Of a DNA stretch of 46,605 nt, positions 25,492 through 34,149 are shown in pieces (position 1 is the stretch's first letter; every line of letters begins with the position of its first letter). The position numbers and the translations under genes are program-made. Location of the stretch: positions 1 to 46,605 of the forward strand of contig NZ_PJPV01000078.1 of NCBI RefSeq assembly GCF_002864045.1. Direction: 5' to 3'. The notes below the pieces were generated by a model. It ran no database searches. It was given only the letters and a program-made list of their open reading frames with translations, and had not been told where the DNA came from. This DNA comes from Endozoicomonas acroporae (GTDB lineage Bacteria; Pseudomonadota; Gammaproteobacteria; Pseudomonadales; Endozoicomonadaceae).

Positions 25492-25932
25492 TCACTGTTC
25501 GGTAAAAAATTGCAGCGCAGCCCTGGCAATCGCTTCACTGCCTTTATTGTTAAGAGCCTGTCGGCAATGCCAAGCCATTGTCGCCTGTTTCCGGGCAACA
25601 GACGGCGGCAGGTCGTTCTTTTTATTATCCGGATTATCCGGGGCAGTGGTGGGCAGACTTAAGCGTAAAAAGCTTTTTTCCGTGAGTACCACCTGATCCA
25701 GCGCGTCTTGCCGGATCGTATCCTGATAACGAATATAGCCTTCTGAAGCCAGCCAGAGCATAGCATCAAAACAGGCTTTGTGGCGCCGGTTAGGGATGCC
25801 GTACTCGTCGGTGCCGGCATTGGTAATCAGATCGTCAACGTAAAGTGTTGTCAGGCGGGGGAAGCTGTTATAAAGCTGAACCAGGGTTTTCACGCAGTCC
25901 TGGTAAAATTCGTCAATGTGTATGTCGCTCAT
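25492..25932 (-). CDS. Small conserved-looking hypothetical protein
   Basis: 146 residues, family not identified. The N-terminus HIDEFYQDCVKTLVQLYNSF and the block NRRHKACFDAMLWLASEGYI look like a winged-helix or helical bundle; the latter resembles the recognition part of a winged helix, but this is weak. The middle (95-110) is a polar linker. The composition is that of an ordinary soluble cytoplasmic protein. It lies upstream of htpX on the same strand, 148 bp away, and could be co-transcribed with it. Confidence 0.6.
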   Translation of the reverse strand: MSDIHIDEFYQDCVKTLVQLYNSFPRLTTLYVDDLITNAGTDEYGIPNRRHKACFDAMLWLASEGYIRYQDTIRQDALDQVVLTEKSFLRLSLPTTAPDNPDNKKNDLPPSVARKQATMAWHCRQALNNKGSEAIARAALQFFTEQ

Positions 25933-26030
25933 CGATCATCCATAACTTAGTGTGTTCGGTTCATATTGAGTGCCATGGCAAATTGCATCATTGCTGCACA
26001 ATCCCATGTCATCAGTCGGCAACAGCGTTA

Positions 26031-28571
26031 TCAATGTTCGAGGATCCAACGCTGCTGTTGATTTTTTTGCATCAGGGCCAGGCGGCTATCCTGGCCTGCT
26101 TCAGACACCGTTTTTTGATAGTCCGGCTGAAGCCGGGTCTTCGCTTCAAAGAAAAATCGGGCGCTGTCTGAGTGTTGTTTCTGCCTCGGAAATATTTCTG
26201 CCAGAAAGCCATGGATATGCCCGGCCGTACTGCCCAGGGCGCAGCGCATAAAAAATTCCATCTCTTTTTTTGCTTCGGGATCTTTCAGAAGCTGCAACCA
26301 TTGGACGACGGTTTCGACCAGTTCCTGGTCCGATGCCTGCTCAGGCAATGGGCTGTTCCTGCGCATGGCAAGGCAGACGGATTGCTTCAGAGATTGCCAG
26401 GATATATCCAGCAACTCACCTTTTTCTCTGTCCGTCAGGCCAACTGACCCGTACTCTCCGTTAACATAGCGCATAATGGTCCAGGACAACTCCAGTGTCA
26501 GGCGATAAATGCCAATGGTACCTTTTCGGGTCGGATCGGCAAGGACTCTCTGGTAGCAGGACAGCTCGCTGATGATATCACCCTGGGCCCGATGGGCATT
26601 GACCTCCGTGAGCAATTGCCGAATGCCACCGTTCCAGTGATCTTTGCGCATGGTTTCCGTTGCTGACAGCGTTTTTCCATAAGGCCCCATCACCTGGTAT
26701 GAGTCATCCGGCATCAGCGATTCTGGTCGGTTACGGCCCTGCCAGACCCTGATCCCGGCCCTCAGTTTTTTGCACAGTTCCTTTACCAGGGTTTTCCGGC
26801 TCCGGGGCAGTGCTGGCATGACAACCTCCGCCTCTGTGTTGAGAGTATCCGGCTCTTCGGGAGGGTCTTCGACGGTTCCGATGCTTGCCGGTGTCACCGA
26901 CTCAGTAACAGTTGGCGCATACTGTGGCAACAGTGCCGCCAATTCCCCTCGTAATTGCTGAAGCACGGTATGTTCGTGCTGCGTCCAATAGGCCTGGGGA
27001 TGACTAATCAGATTGTCGGCCTGTGCTTTCATGGTCTTAAGCTGTTCAAAGCTTAACCCGGGGAGTCCTGTAGCCAGTAGCTGACTGCGCAGGCTTATGC
27101 GCAGCATTTCCAGTTGCAGGCGGACATCAGGCTGCTTCTGCCCGGGCATCCGCCGACAACCGCTCTCCGCCTGGATAATGGCTTCATAGGCACGACGGTG
27201 TTCACCCTGTTTGTTCAGGATAAATGCCTTGAGCCACAGCACCGGGTAGTAGTCAGGGGCTATGGCTTCGGGTATCTGCCCATGGTTACCTGTGAACAGG
27301 GCATCAAGCATCATTTGGGCCTGGGGATGATATTGCGCCAGCCGTTGTGAAAATCTTTCACGCCACGGATCTGATAACGCTTCGGACGGACAACGGGCCA
27401 GGGCGTACAGCAGCGCAAACCAGTTGTGGTCAACCTTATCAACGACCAGTCTGAGGATAAACTCAATATACAGGTCGCCCTCAGGAAAATAAGGCCTGAG
27501 CGCATTCAACTGGTTCACAAACTTGTCTTTTATGCGCAATTCCATTTGGTGCGGTTCGCCATCCTTTGCCTTTGAATCAATGATTTTGTTCAGATGATCC
27601 AACTGCGCGATACATGCTTTAATGACATGACCAGCAAATATCTCTTTACCAGTAAACGACGTTTTTGGATCAAGGAGACCTTTCTTGTTAAGCTGATTAA
27701 GGACTGCCAGTAAATGCATTGAATTATCCTGGCCTGCAGTGGCTTTACCAAACACCGCCATGATTGTCTTGACTGTGAACAACACATCTGAATCAAGTAC
27801 CTGGTCCTGGTCGAGTATCTTTGATAGTGACCTGGCAAATAACTCACACCATTTTGAGAACAGATTCTTTTCGGATTGTTCTTTTTTTTTCAGTGACCTC
27901 GCTGCCGGATCAACAAAAGACAAAAAACATTGATGAGCTCTTTCCATAATAAGGGTAGATTCGGTTTTATCGCCCTGATCGACCAGCTCCAGTAAATTTT
28001 TGACATTATCATCAGTCGAATTATTGCTGACTGCTTCGTCATCATCATCGCTATCATTCGACACACTGTACAATTCTTTAGCAATCTGACGGGATATATC
28101 ATTAGTAATTTCATTTACTTTTTTATAAAAATTCCCCTGGAATTTCTTATAAAAATCTGATGCTTTCATCAGGCGTTCAGCAGTTGCCGGATTTGTACAA
28201 GTCGTCATTGCCTTGACGCACTCCAGGTGCAAATCGTTACACTTGTTAATACGCTTTGACAGTTGTTCCGTGTCAAAATGGTACGGTAGCTCACCTTGCT
28301 CCGGTGAAGCGTATGGATTGTACGTGCGAAAATTTTGTTTAAAGAAGTTACTCAGTGCACCCACTTCAGCAATCATGCTTTTCAAAATAAGCTGCTGCTT
28401 TTGGTCAGGCGCTGTCTGGCCAGGTGTTGTCTGCTCAGGTGCTGTCGACTGAACTTGTCGCCTGCCTAATTTCCCGGTTTTACTTGATGATGCCCCGTTT
28501 TTTTCGCATTTATTATGGAGTGGATTCACAGAGGATGCTGTGTTCAATCTGTTTGAAGGCAATTTATCCAT
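26031..28571 (-). CDS. 846-residue orphan protein, TPR-like helical, putative effector
   Basis: Not recognised by motif. The N-terminal 60 residues are Ser/Thr/Gln-rich, with a TAPEQTTPGQTAPDQ degenerate repeat and no signal peptide, as in many type III or IV substrates. An acidic stretch (SNDSDDDDEAVSNNSTDD) lies near residue 172. Residues about 370-520 have helical-repeat character (YPVLWLKAFILNKQGEHRRA), like TPR or MAP3K-TRAF-binding-type solenoids. The C-terminal block 640-846 has another set of amphipathic helices. It stands alone with 98 bp and 266 bp of flanking non-coding DNA. Function unknown. Confidence 0.55.
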   Translation of the reverse strand: MDKLPSNRLNTASSVNPLHNKCEKNGASSSKTGKLGRRQVQSTAPEQTTPGQTAPDQKQQLILKSMIAEVGALSNFFKQNFRTYNPYASPEQGELPYHFDTEQLSKRINKCNDLHLECVKAMTTCTNPATAERLMKASDFYKKFQGNFYKKVNEITNDISRQIAKELYSVSNDSDDDDEAVSNNSTDDNVKNLLELVDQGDKTESTLIMERAHQCFLSFVDPAARSLKKKEQSEKNLFSKWCELFARSLSKILDQDQVLDSDVLFTVKTIMAVFGKATAGQDNSMHLLAVLNQLNKKGLLDPKTSFTGKEIFAGHVIKACIAQLDHLNKIIDSKAKDGEPHQMELRIKDKFVNQLNALRPYFPEGDLYIEFILRLVVDKVDHNWFALLYALARCPSEALSDPWRERFSQRLAQYHPQAQMMLDALFTGNHGQIPEAIAPDYYPVLWLKAFILNKQGEHRRAYEAIIQAESGCRRMPGQKQPDVRLQLEMLRISLRSQLLATGLPGLSFEQLKTMKAQADNLISHPQAYWTQHEHTVLQQLRGELAALLPQYAPTVTESVTPASIGTVEDPPEEPDTLNTEAEVVMPALPRSRKTLVKELCKKLRAGIRVWQGRNRPESLMPDDSYQVMGPYGKTLSATETMRKDHWNGGIRQLLTEVNAHRAQGDIISELSCYQRVLADPTRKGTIGIYRLTLELSWTIMRYVNGEYGSVGLTDREKGELLDISWQSLKQSVCLAMRRNSPLPEQASDQELVETVVQWLQLLKDPEAKKEMEFFMRCALGSTAGHIHGFLAEIFPRQKQHSDSARFFFEAKTRLQPDYQKTVSEAGQDSRLALMQKNQQQRWILEH

Positions 28572-28815
28572 AATAAAAATCCCATTTTAATTACTTTTTT
28601 CTCTTCCCTGACAAGCTCCAATGTTAAGTAGAACTGTTAAATAGAACATTGGTGTTATATTTCATAGACAAGAATAAAGAATAAAAGTTCAATCCCATCA
28701 CAAACCCATCATTCTTTTCCTGGTCTCGAATGCCCGGATAACTTCTTCATCCAAACCAACGTTTGATACTGAAAATTTTGCAGAAATACCAGGGCGGTAG
28801 AATCTATGGGAGCCA

Positions 28816-28832
28816 CCCCGGCATAGCCGGGG
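28816..28832 (-). terminator. GC hairpin after alaA
   Basis: CCCCGGC and GCCGGGG form a perfect 7-bp stem with a three-base loop, directly after the alaA stop codon. There is no T-run on the minus strand, so termination may be inefficient or Rho-assisted. Confidence 0.5.
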
Positions 28833-28837
28833 GTTAA

Positions 28838-30052
28838 TTACTGCCGGTACCGACTGAGAAACCGCTCAAGTTTGGTCATTACGGTTTCCAGGTCTTCTGT
28901 CCTGGGGAGCGAAATGATGCGCAGATGGTCAGGCTCAGGCCAGTTGAAGGCAGTGCCCTGGACCAGCAGTACTTTTTCCTGAAGGAGAAAATCCAGTACC
29001 AGCTGTTCATCATCATGGATCTTGTGATGTTCAGGGTCGAGCCTGGGGAACAGGTAGAGGGCACCTTTGGGCTTGGTACAGCTGACACCCGGTATCTGGT
29101 CCAGCATTTCCCAGGCCCGGTTACGCTGCTCAAGCAGTCTGCCGCCGGGCAATATCAGGTCATTAATACTCTGGTAACCACCCAATGCGGTCTGAATGGC
29201 GTGTTGCGCAGGTACGTTGGCACAAAGGCGCATTGAGGCCAGCATTTCCAGGCCTTCAAGGTAGCTTCTGGCATTTTGCTTCAGGCCGGACACCACCAGC
29301 CAGCCCGCCCGAAAGCCGGCAACCCGGTAAGATTTGGACAGGCCGTTAAAACTGATACAAAGCACATCGTCTGCCAGCGAGGCCAGGGCCGTGTGCTCAA
29401 CCCCGTCATAGAGGATTTTATCGTATATTTCGTCAGCGAATATGATCAGATCGTGCTCTCTGGCCAGCTGTACGATCTCTTTCAGAAGGTCGTCCGGATA
29501 AACCGCGCCAGTCGGGTTGTTTGGATTGATAACCACAATCCCCCGGGTTTTGGCGGTAATTTTACTGCGGATATCGTCAATATCCGGACACCAGTCTGAC
29601 TGCTCATCCTTACGATAATGAACGGCACGACCACCGGACAGATGCACAGCGGCGGTCCACAAAGGGTAGTCCGGAGCCGGGATCAGCATCTCATCGCCAT
29701 TGTTCAGCAATGCCTGCATGGTCATAACCACCAGCTCACTGACACCGTTACCGATAATAATGTCTTCAACAGAAATGGGGGGGAAGTTCTTCTGTTGACA
29801 GTACTGCATAATGGCCTTGCGGGCTGAAAACAGGCCTTTGGAATCACAGTAGCCCTGCGACAACGGCAAATTGCGGATCACATCCTGGGTGATTTCATCG
29901 GGGGCATCAAAGCCAAACGCCGCGGGATTGCCCGTGTTCAATTTAATGACACGATGTCCCTCTTCTTCCAGCCGCTTGGCTTCACGAAGAACGGGGCCGC
30001 GAATGTCGTAACAGACATTGTCGAGTTTGGTGGATTTTTCAATATCCTTCAT
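28838..30052 (-). CDS. alaA: Alanine aminotransferase (AlaA type)
   Basis: 404 residues from the ATG at 30052, matching the E. coli AlaA start (IEKSxKLxNVCYDIRGP). The open frame extends 25 codons further to a GTG at 30127, but those residues have no counterpart in the family and neither start has a strong RBS. The pyridoxal-phosphate enzyme makes alanine from pyruvate and glutamate. Visible motifs are INPNNPTGAVYP, FADEIYDKILYDG and the cofactor lysine in NGLSKSYRVAGFRAGW. It is divergent from msrB, so promoters for both lie in 30053-30224. Confidence 0.95.
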   Translation of the reverse strand: MKDIEKSTKLDNVCYDIRGPVLREAKRLEEEGHRVIKLNTGNPAAFGFDAPDEITQDVIRNLPLSQGYCDSKGLFSARKAIMQYCQQKNFPPISVEDIIIGNGVSELVVMTMQALLNNGDEMLIPAPDYPLWTAAVHLSGGRAVHYRKDEQSDWCPDIDDIRSKITAKTRGIVVINPNNPTGAVYPDDLLKEIVQLAREHDLIIFADEIYDKILYDGVEHTALASLADDVLCISFNGLSKSYRVAGFRAGWLVVSGLKQNARSYLEGLEMLASMRLCANVPAQHAIQTALGGYQSINDLILPGGRLLEQRNRAWEMLDQIPGVSCTKPKGALYLFPRLDPEHHKIHDDEQLVLDFLLQEKVLLVQGTAFNWPEPDHLRIISLPRTEDLETVMTKLERFLSRYRQ

Positions 30053-30224
30053 GGATGTCTTACCGATGGTTTCAGGTTCTTTGGGCTTGCCGTGTGGCAT
30101 TATGAATTGATCTTGCAAGAGTTGCACTAGTGTAGATAGTTTTTAACCGGACGGTTATCCTTATCGAGACGGTTCAGGAAAGTCTCTGTTGACTGATGAA
30201 AGTGGAATAAGAGGGCAGTATTTG

Positions 30225-30614
30225 ATGACCGAAAAAAAGTCAGATGAACAGTGGCGGGCAACGCTTACCGATGATCAGTACTATGTATGCCGTGAAAAGG
30301 GGACTGAGCAGCCTTTTACCGGCGAATATAACTTCTTTGAGAAAGATGGTGTTTTTCACTGTGTCTGCTGCCAGCAAAAGCTGTTTGACTCATCGGTGAA
30401 ATTCGATGCCGGGTGTGGTTGGCCCAGTTTCTACCAAACCATCGACAGCGATGCGATCACCATGCAGGAAGACAACAGCCTTGGCATGCAGCGCACTGAA
30501 GTCCTTTGTTCTAATTGCGGTGCTCACCTGGGCCACGTATTTCCGGACGGGCCGGAACCTACCGGTCTGCGATATTGTATCAATTCGGTAGCGATGAAGT
30601 TTAAAGGCCGATAG
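30225..30614 (+). CDS. msrB: Peptide methionine-(R)-S-oxide reductase MsrB
   Basis: 130 residues from the ATG at 30225, with GAGGG 11 bases upstream; an in-frame TTG at 30189 is less likely. It repairs methionine R-sulfoxide in oxidised proteins using thioredoxin. The two zinc-binding CxxC pairs are CVCC and CSNC, the substrate block GWPSFYQ is present, and the catalytic Cys is in RYCINS near the C-terminus. No signal peptide, so cytoplasmic. Confidence 0.96.
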   Translation: MTEKKSDEQWRATLTDDQYYVCREKGTEQPFTGEYNFFEKDGVFHCVCCQQKLFDSSVKFDAGCGWPSFYQTIDSDAITMQEDNSLGMQRTEVLCSNCGAHLGHVFPDGPEPTGLRYCINSVAMKFKGR

Positions 30615-30716
30615 TCCTGCTGGCTATTCATGAAATATATCAGGGAATAATTTCAGCACTCTTTCGTATGGAGCTTTTTCACGGAACTTCTGGTTGATAG
30701 ACAAGTCTGACACGTT

Positions 30717-32315
30717 ATGAACAGTGTCAATCAACCTTGTGCAATCTGCTGGGATGAAATCAAGGAAAGTCCTGGTACAAGGCGCTCCGAAATCGCAGCG
30801 GCCCTGGCTCGAAAGATCCGAATCAACGACACGACTACGGTCGTAAGACTACAGCCGTGCACTCATGAATACCACCACGCATGTATAAGCAACTGGGTGA
30901 AAATATCCTCACGGTGTCCAATTGACCGCCGCTTGATAACGGGCAGTACTCCCTCAATGACCAGGCCCGTAGATCTGCGGAAGGAGCTGTTCAAGGCAAT
31001 TGAGGGTAACCGGATCGAGGATGTGGAGGATATTCTGGCAACCGGGTTCAACCCTGATCAGCGCTCGTTCCTGGATAGGAGAAACCCTCTAACCCTGTCG
31101 TTAAAGCAACAACGTTGGGAAATAGCAGCACTGCTGATCAGAGCGGGATTGACCACCAACAGTAAAGTAGCGCAAAACAACCTGGGCTTGATGTACCTGT
31201 ACGGTCTGGGGGTGGAGCAGAACAACGCCGAGGCCCTGACCTGGTTCTACAAGGCCGCCGACCACGGGAATGCCAAATCACAAAACAATCTGGGCTTGAT
31301 GTACCTGAATGGTCTTTGCGTTGAGCAGAACTACGCCGAGGCCCTGAACTGGTTCCACAAGGCCGCTGACCGTGGGGACCCCGAAGCACAAAACAACCTG
31401 GGCTCCTTGTACGTAAGGGGCTTGGGAGTGGAGAAAAACTACGCCTGGGCTTTCACCTGGTTCCGCAAGGCCGCCAGCCAGGGATACAGTTCCGCGCAAA
31501 ACAACCTGGGCTGGATGTATGCAAAGGGGCTGGGGGTAACGAAGAACTACGCCGAAGCCCTGACCTGGTTTTGTAAGAGTGCCAAACAGGAAAGCGCTGC
31601 CGCACAAAACAATCTGAGCAGGATCCTCAGGGGGTTGCCTCTGGAAGCGGAGCAAAACCGCGTCGAGGCCTTTATCTGGTTCCGCAAGGCCGCTAAAAAT
31701 GGAGACGCCAGCGCGCAAAACATCCTGGGCTGGATGTACTTTAAGGGGCTGGGGGTGGAGCAAAACTACGGTGAGGCTCTGACCTGGTTCCGCAAGGCCG
31801 CTGACCAGGGACACGCTGCCGCACAAAGCAACCTGGGCTGGATGTACTATCAGGGTCTTGGGATCGAGCAGAACCACACCGAAGCCCTGACCTGGTACGA
31901 CAAGGCTGCCAACCAGGGACACGCTGATGCACAACACAGTCTGGGTTGGATGCACCAACACGGTCTGGGGGTGGAGCAGAGCTATGCCGAGGCCCTGGCC
32001 TGGTACCGCAAGTCTGCTGATCAGGAACACGTCGCTGCACAAAACAACCTGGGTTATTTGTACCTGATGGGTCTGGGAGTAGAGCAGAACTACGCCGAAG
32101 CCCTGTTCTGGTTTTGCAAGTCTGCCGACCAGGGTAACGCCGTTGCGCAATATCAGCTGGGCTGTATGCACCTGAAGGGTCTGGGGACGGAGCAGAACTA
32201 CACCGTGGGCCTGACCTGGCTTGAGAAGGCCGCCAGGCAGGGGCACATCCCTGCACAAAAAAATCTGGCCCGGCTGCATCGCAACAGTCCGGGGTTGGAG
32301 CAATCAAGCTGCTGA
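30717..32315 (+). CDS. RING-H2 / ankyrin / Sel1-repeat fusion protein, putative ubiquitin-ligase effector
   Basis: 532 residues. The N-terminus is a RING-H2 domain with ligands C8, C11, C48, H50, H53, C56, C67 and D70; an Asp in the eighth position is known in the eukaryotic cullin-ligase RING protein Rbx1. Residues about 87-147 look like two ankyrin repeats (LFKAIEGNRIEDVEDIL; EIAALLIRAG). From 149 to 510 there are ten Sel1-like repeats of about 36 residues (AQNNLGxMYxxGLGVEQNYAEAL) plus a partial eleventh. RING zinc domains recruit E2 enzymes and Sel1 solenoids bind proteins, so a host-directed substrate-recruiting ligase is plausible. No signal peptide and only a weak RBS. A decayed orphan gene follows. 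Confidence 0.8.
   Translation: MNSVNQPCAICWDEIKESPGTRRSEIAAALARKIRINDTTTVVRLQPCTHEYHHACISNWVKISSRCPIDRRLITGSTPSMTRPVDLRKELFKAIEGNRIEDVEDILATGFNPDQRSFLDRRNPLTLSLKQQRWEIAALLIRAGLTTNSKVAQNNLGLMYLYGLGVEQNNAEALTWFYKAADHGNAKSQNNLGLMYLNGLCVEQNYAEALNWFHKAADRGDPEAQNNLGSLYVRGLGVEKNYAWAFTWFRKAASQGYSSAQNNLGWMYAKGLGVTKNYAEALTWFCKSAKQESAAAQNNLSRILRGLPLEAEQNRVEAFIWFRKAAKNGDASAQNILGWMYFKGLGVEQNYGEALTWFRKAADQGHAAAQSNLGWMYYQGLGIEQNHTEALTWYDKAANQGHADAQHSLGWMHQHGLGVEQSYAEALAWYRKSADQEHVAAQNNLGYLYLMGLGVEQNYAEALFWFCKSADQGNAVAQYQLGCMHLKGLGTEQNYTVGLTWLEKAARQGHIPAQKNLARLHRNSPGLEQSSC
31161..32285 (+). repeat. Array of ten 108-bp Sel1-coding repeats plus a partial copy
   Basis: Units begin near 31161 and recur about every 108 bp to 32246, with a partial unit after. 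Nucleotide conservation is high at gcgcaaaacaacctgggct and gtggagcagaactacgccga, which suggests recent amplification or gene conversion. Unit 5 is three bases longer and most diverged. The high similarity also opens long frames on the other strand, which are not genes. Confidence 0.9.
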
Positions 32316-32385
32316 CAGCGAACTTTACTAATAACCTTTTGTCCAACTCCCGTTTCCCAGCTATTTCTATGGTGTAGTTTCATCC

Positions 32386-34006
32386 ATGGGTTTCGCCAGC
32401 CTTTATCAATTGCCAAAGAACAACAGTCATTGCCAACGCTGCATTGTCCGCAGTTCCGGGGTGGACGAAGACCGCTTCGGTGATGCCCAGGCGGGCAGAT
32501 ACCAGTCCATTGTCCACCAGGATGGCGACATCCTGGCAACGTGTCTGCAAGTGCTGGCATCGGCCTACCAGCCGGATGCCTGTCCGCAGGGCAAGGTCAG
32601 TGCCATGGCACTGATTATCCAGCAGTACATTCAGTGCCAGGTCGGCGGTGTGCTGAGCAGCCACTCATCACTGAGCGATGACAGAATTGAGGTGGAATAT
32701 GTACGGAGTCAACCCGACGAAGCCGTATCGGGCAAGTCTGCCAATCCGGTTCTGCGCTGCACAATTCGACGAGACACAACTGAGGATGCATCAAAATATC
32801 ATTTCCTCAGGGATTCCAGTGATCAGAACACAGCAGTGGGGATTGACGATGCCCTGCTTAGTGCTGACGTCCTGCAACTTTTGCAGCAGTATACCGAGGC
32901 GCTGGAGAATCGCTTCTGCTGTCCCGTGGATATTGAATTTGGCATAAGAAGCATAATTAGCCAAAACGATAAACTTCTGGGTTATTTTCACGCTGACCGT
33001 TTACTGAACCGCTGCCTTGGTCCCGGGCGCTGTACATCAATCAGCATGTCCGCCAACAGGGCCAGACTGTTATCACTGCTGGACAGCGAAATTGTGGCCC
33101 TGATGCACGATCTGGAGCTGTTTTTCGGCGGTTATCAGCACTTTCTGGCACTGGCACAGGATACCGACATTGATACCGACACCGACTTTGATTTTGACGC
33201 CGATATTGGCCCTGATCCCAAAACAGCCCTGACTTTCCTTAACCGTGAACTACCAAACCTTGGCGAGCAGGGTCAACGCCTGCAGACATCAGTCCGCAAA
33301 CTGTGCGAAAAGATCGTCCCCCCCTGGCAACGGAGCGGGAGCTGCCCGCACAACCGCTCAATTTCAGGCAATGGCGGCATGACTGCCAAAGCCTGCAGGA
33401 TATTCTGCAAAAACTGACCCAACCGCAAAAAGCCCACATGATCGGTTCTGTCCATGATCTGATTTTATGGTTGCATAAACGATTTGTTGACGCCCTTGCC
33501 CCGGTGGCAGCCGCATCTGGCCAGGGGCAGATTACCGCCATCGCTGAAGATAAAACGCTGGTCAGTATTCTCCGTCCGGGCCTGACGGGACTGTTAGACG
33601 CCGTCGGCCTTGGGGCACTGAAGTGTCTACTTACCAGCAGCCTGCGCATATTGAACCTGGCGAATGCTGCTTTTATTCATGCCGAACTCAGGCACTACAG
33701 TGTGCCCTGGTAAAACTGGTCGCGGTGCTGGATGGAATCAGCAACATAGATATCCCACTTAACGCTTTTGCAGGCAGAACCAATGCCAACCGATGGACTT
33801 TCGATAAGATGATCAGACAACTTGAACCATCGGATGCAGTAAGAATTTTGAAGGAGCTGTTTATCCATTTTGCTATCGCCTGCCCTCTTTATCGAAAGCA
33901 ATTCATCAGTATCCTGCGTAGCCAATTTAATCTTGATCAAGACCCTGAACTGGTGCTTTTCATGGTTGAAAAAAATCCGGAACTCATGGATTTCCTCTTA
34001 GGGTAG
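32386..34006 (+). pseudogene. Frameshifted orphan gene downstream of the RING-Sel1 gene
   Basis: Three overlapping open frames, 32386-33417, 33303-33713 and 33623-34006, read as one interrupted protein of about 540 residues. Each junction is a step of minus one. The first lies at a run of seven C (33318-33324) in the phase C_CCC_CCC; the second is near 33700 and has no slippery site. Composition is continuous across both: helical, with an acidic DTDIDTDTDFDFDAD stretch before the first break. The start has no RBS and a stop lies about 55 bp upstream, so the N-terminus may also be lost. No domain is recognised. Decay, sequencing error at the C run, or programmed slippage at the first break are possible. 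Confidence 0.6.
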
Positions 34007-34149
34007 ATATTAAGAATCGGCTGCAGGATTTCAATCGTGAATACCATCTGAGGCTGCGCGCGATTCTGTTGAGGATTTTATGTGCAGCGAGATTGAGCCA
34101 TCCTGATCTGAATTGATGATTTTTTGAAGGTACGTCCCTGGTTTGCTAT

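Noticed and set aside
31278..32346. Long minus-strand open frames with repeating Gln/Val/Leu-rich or Arg/Ser-rich sequence
   Set aside because: They are antisense readings of the Sel1 repeat array; periodicity of 108 bp keeps them open. The plus frame encodes clear RING, ankyrin and Sel1 motifs.
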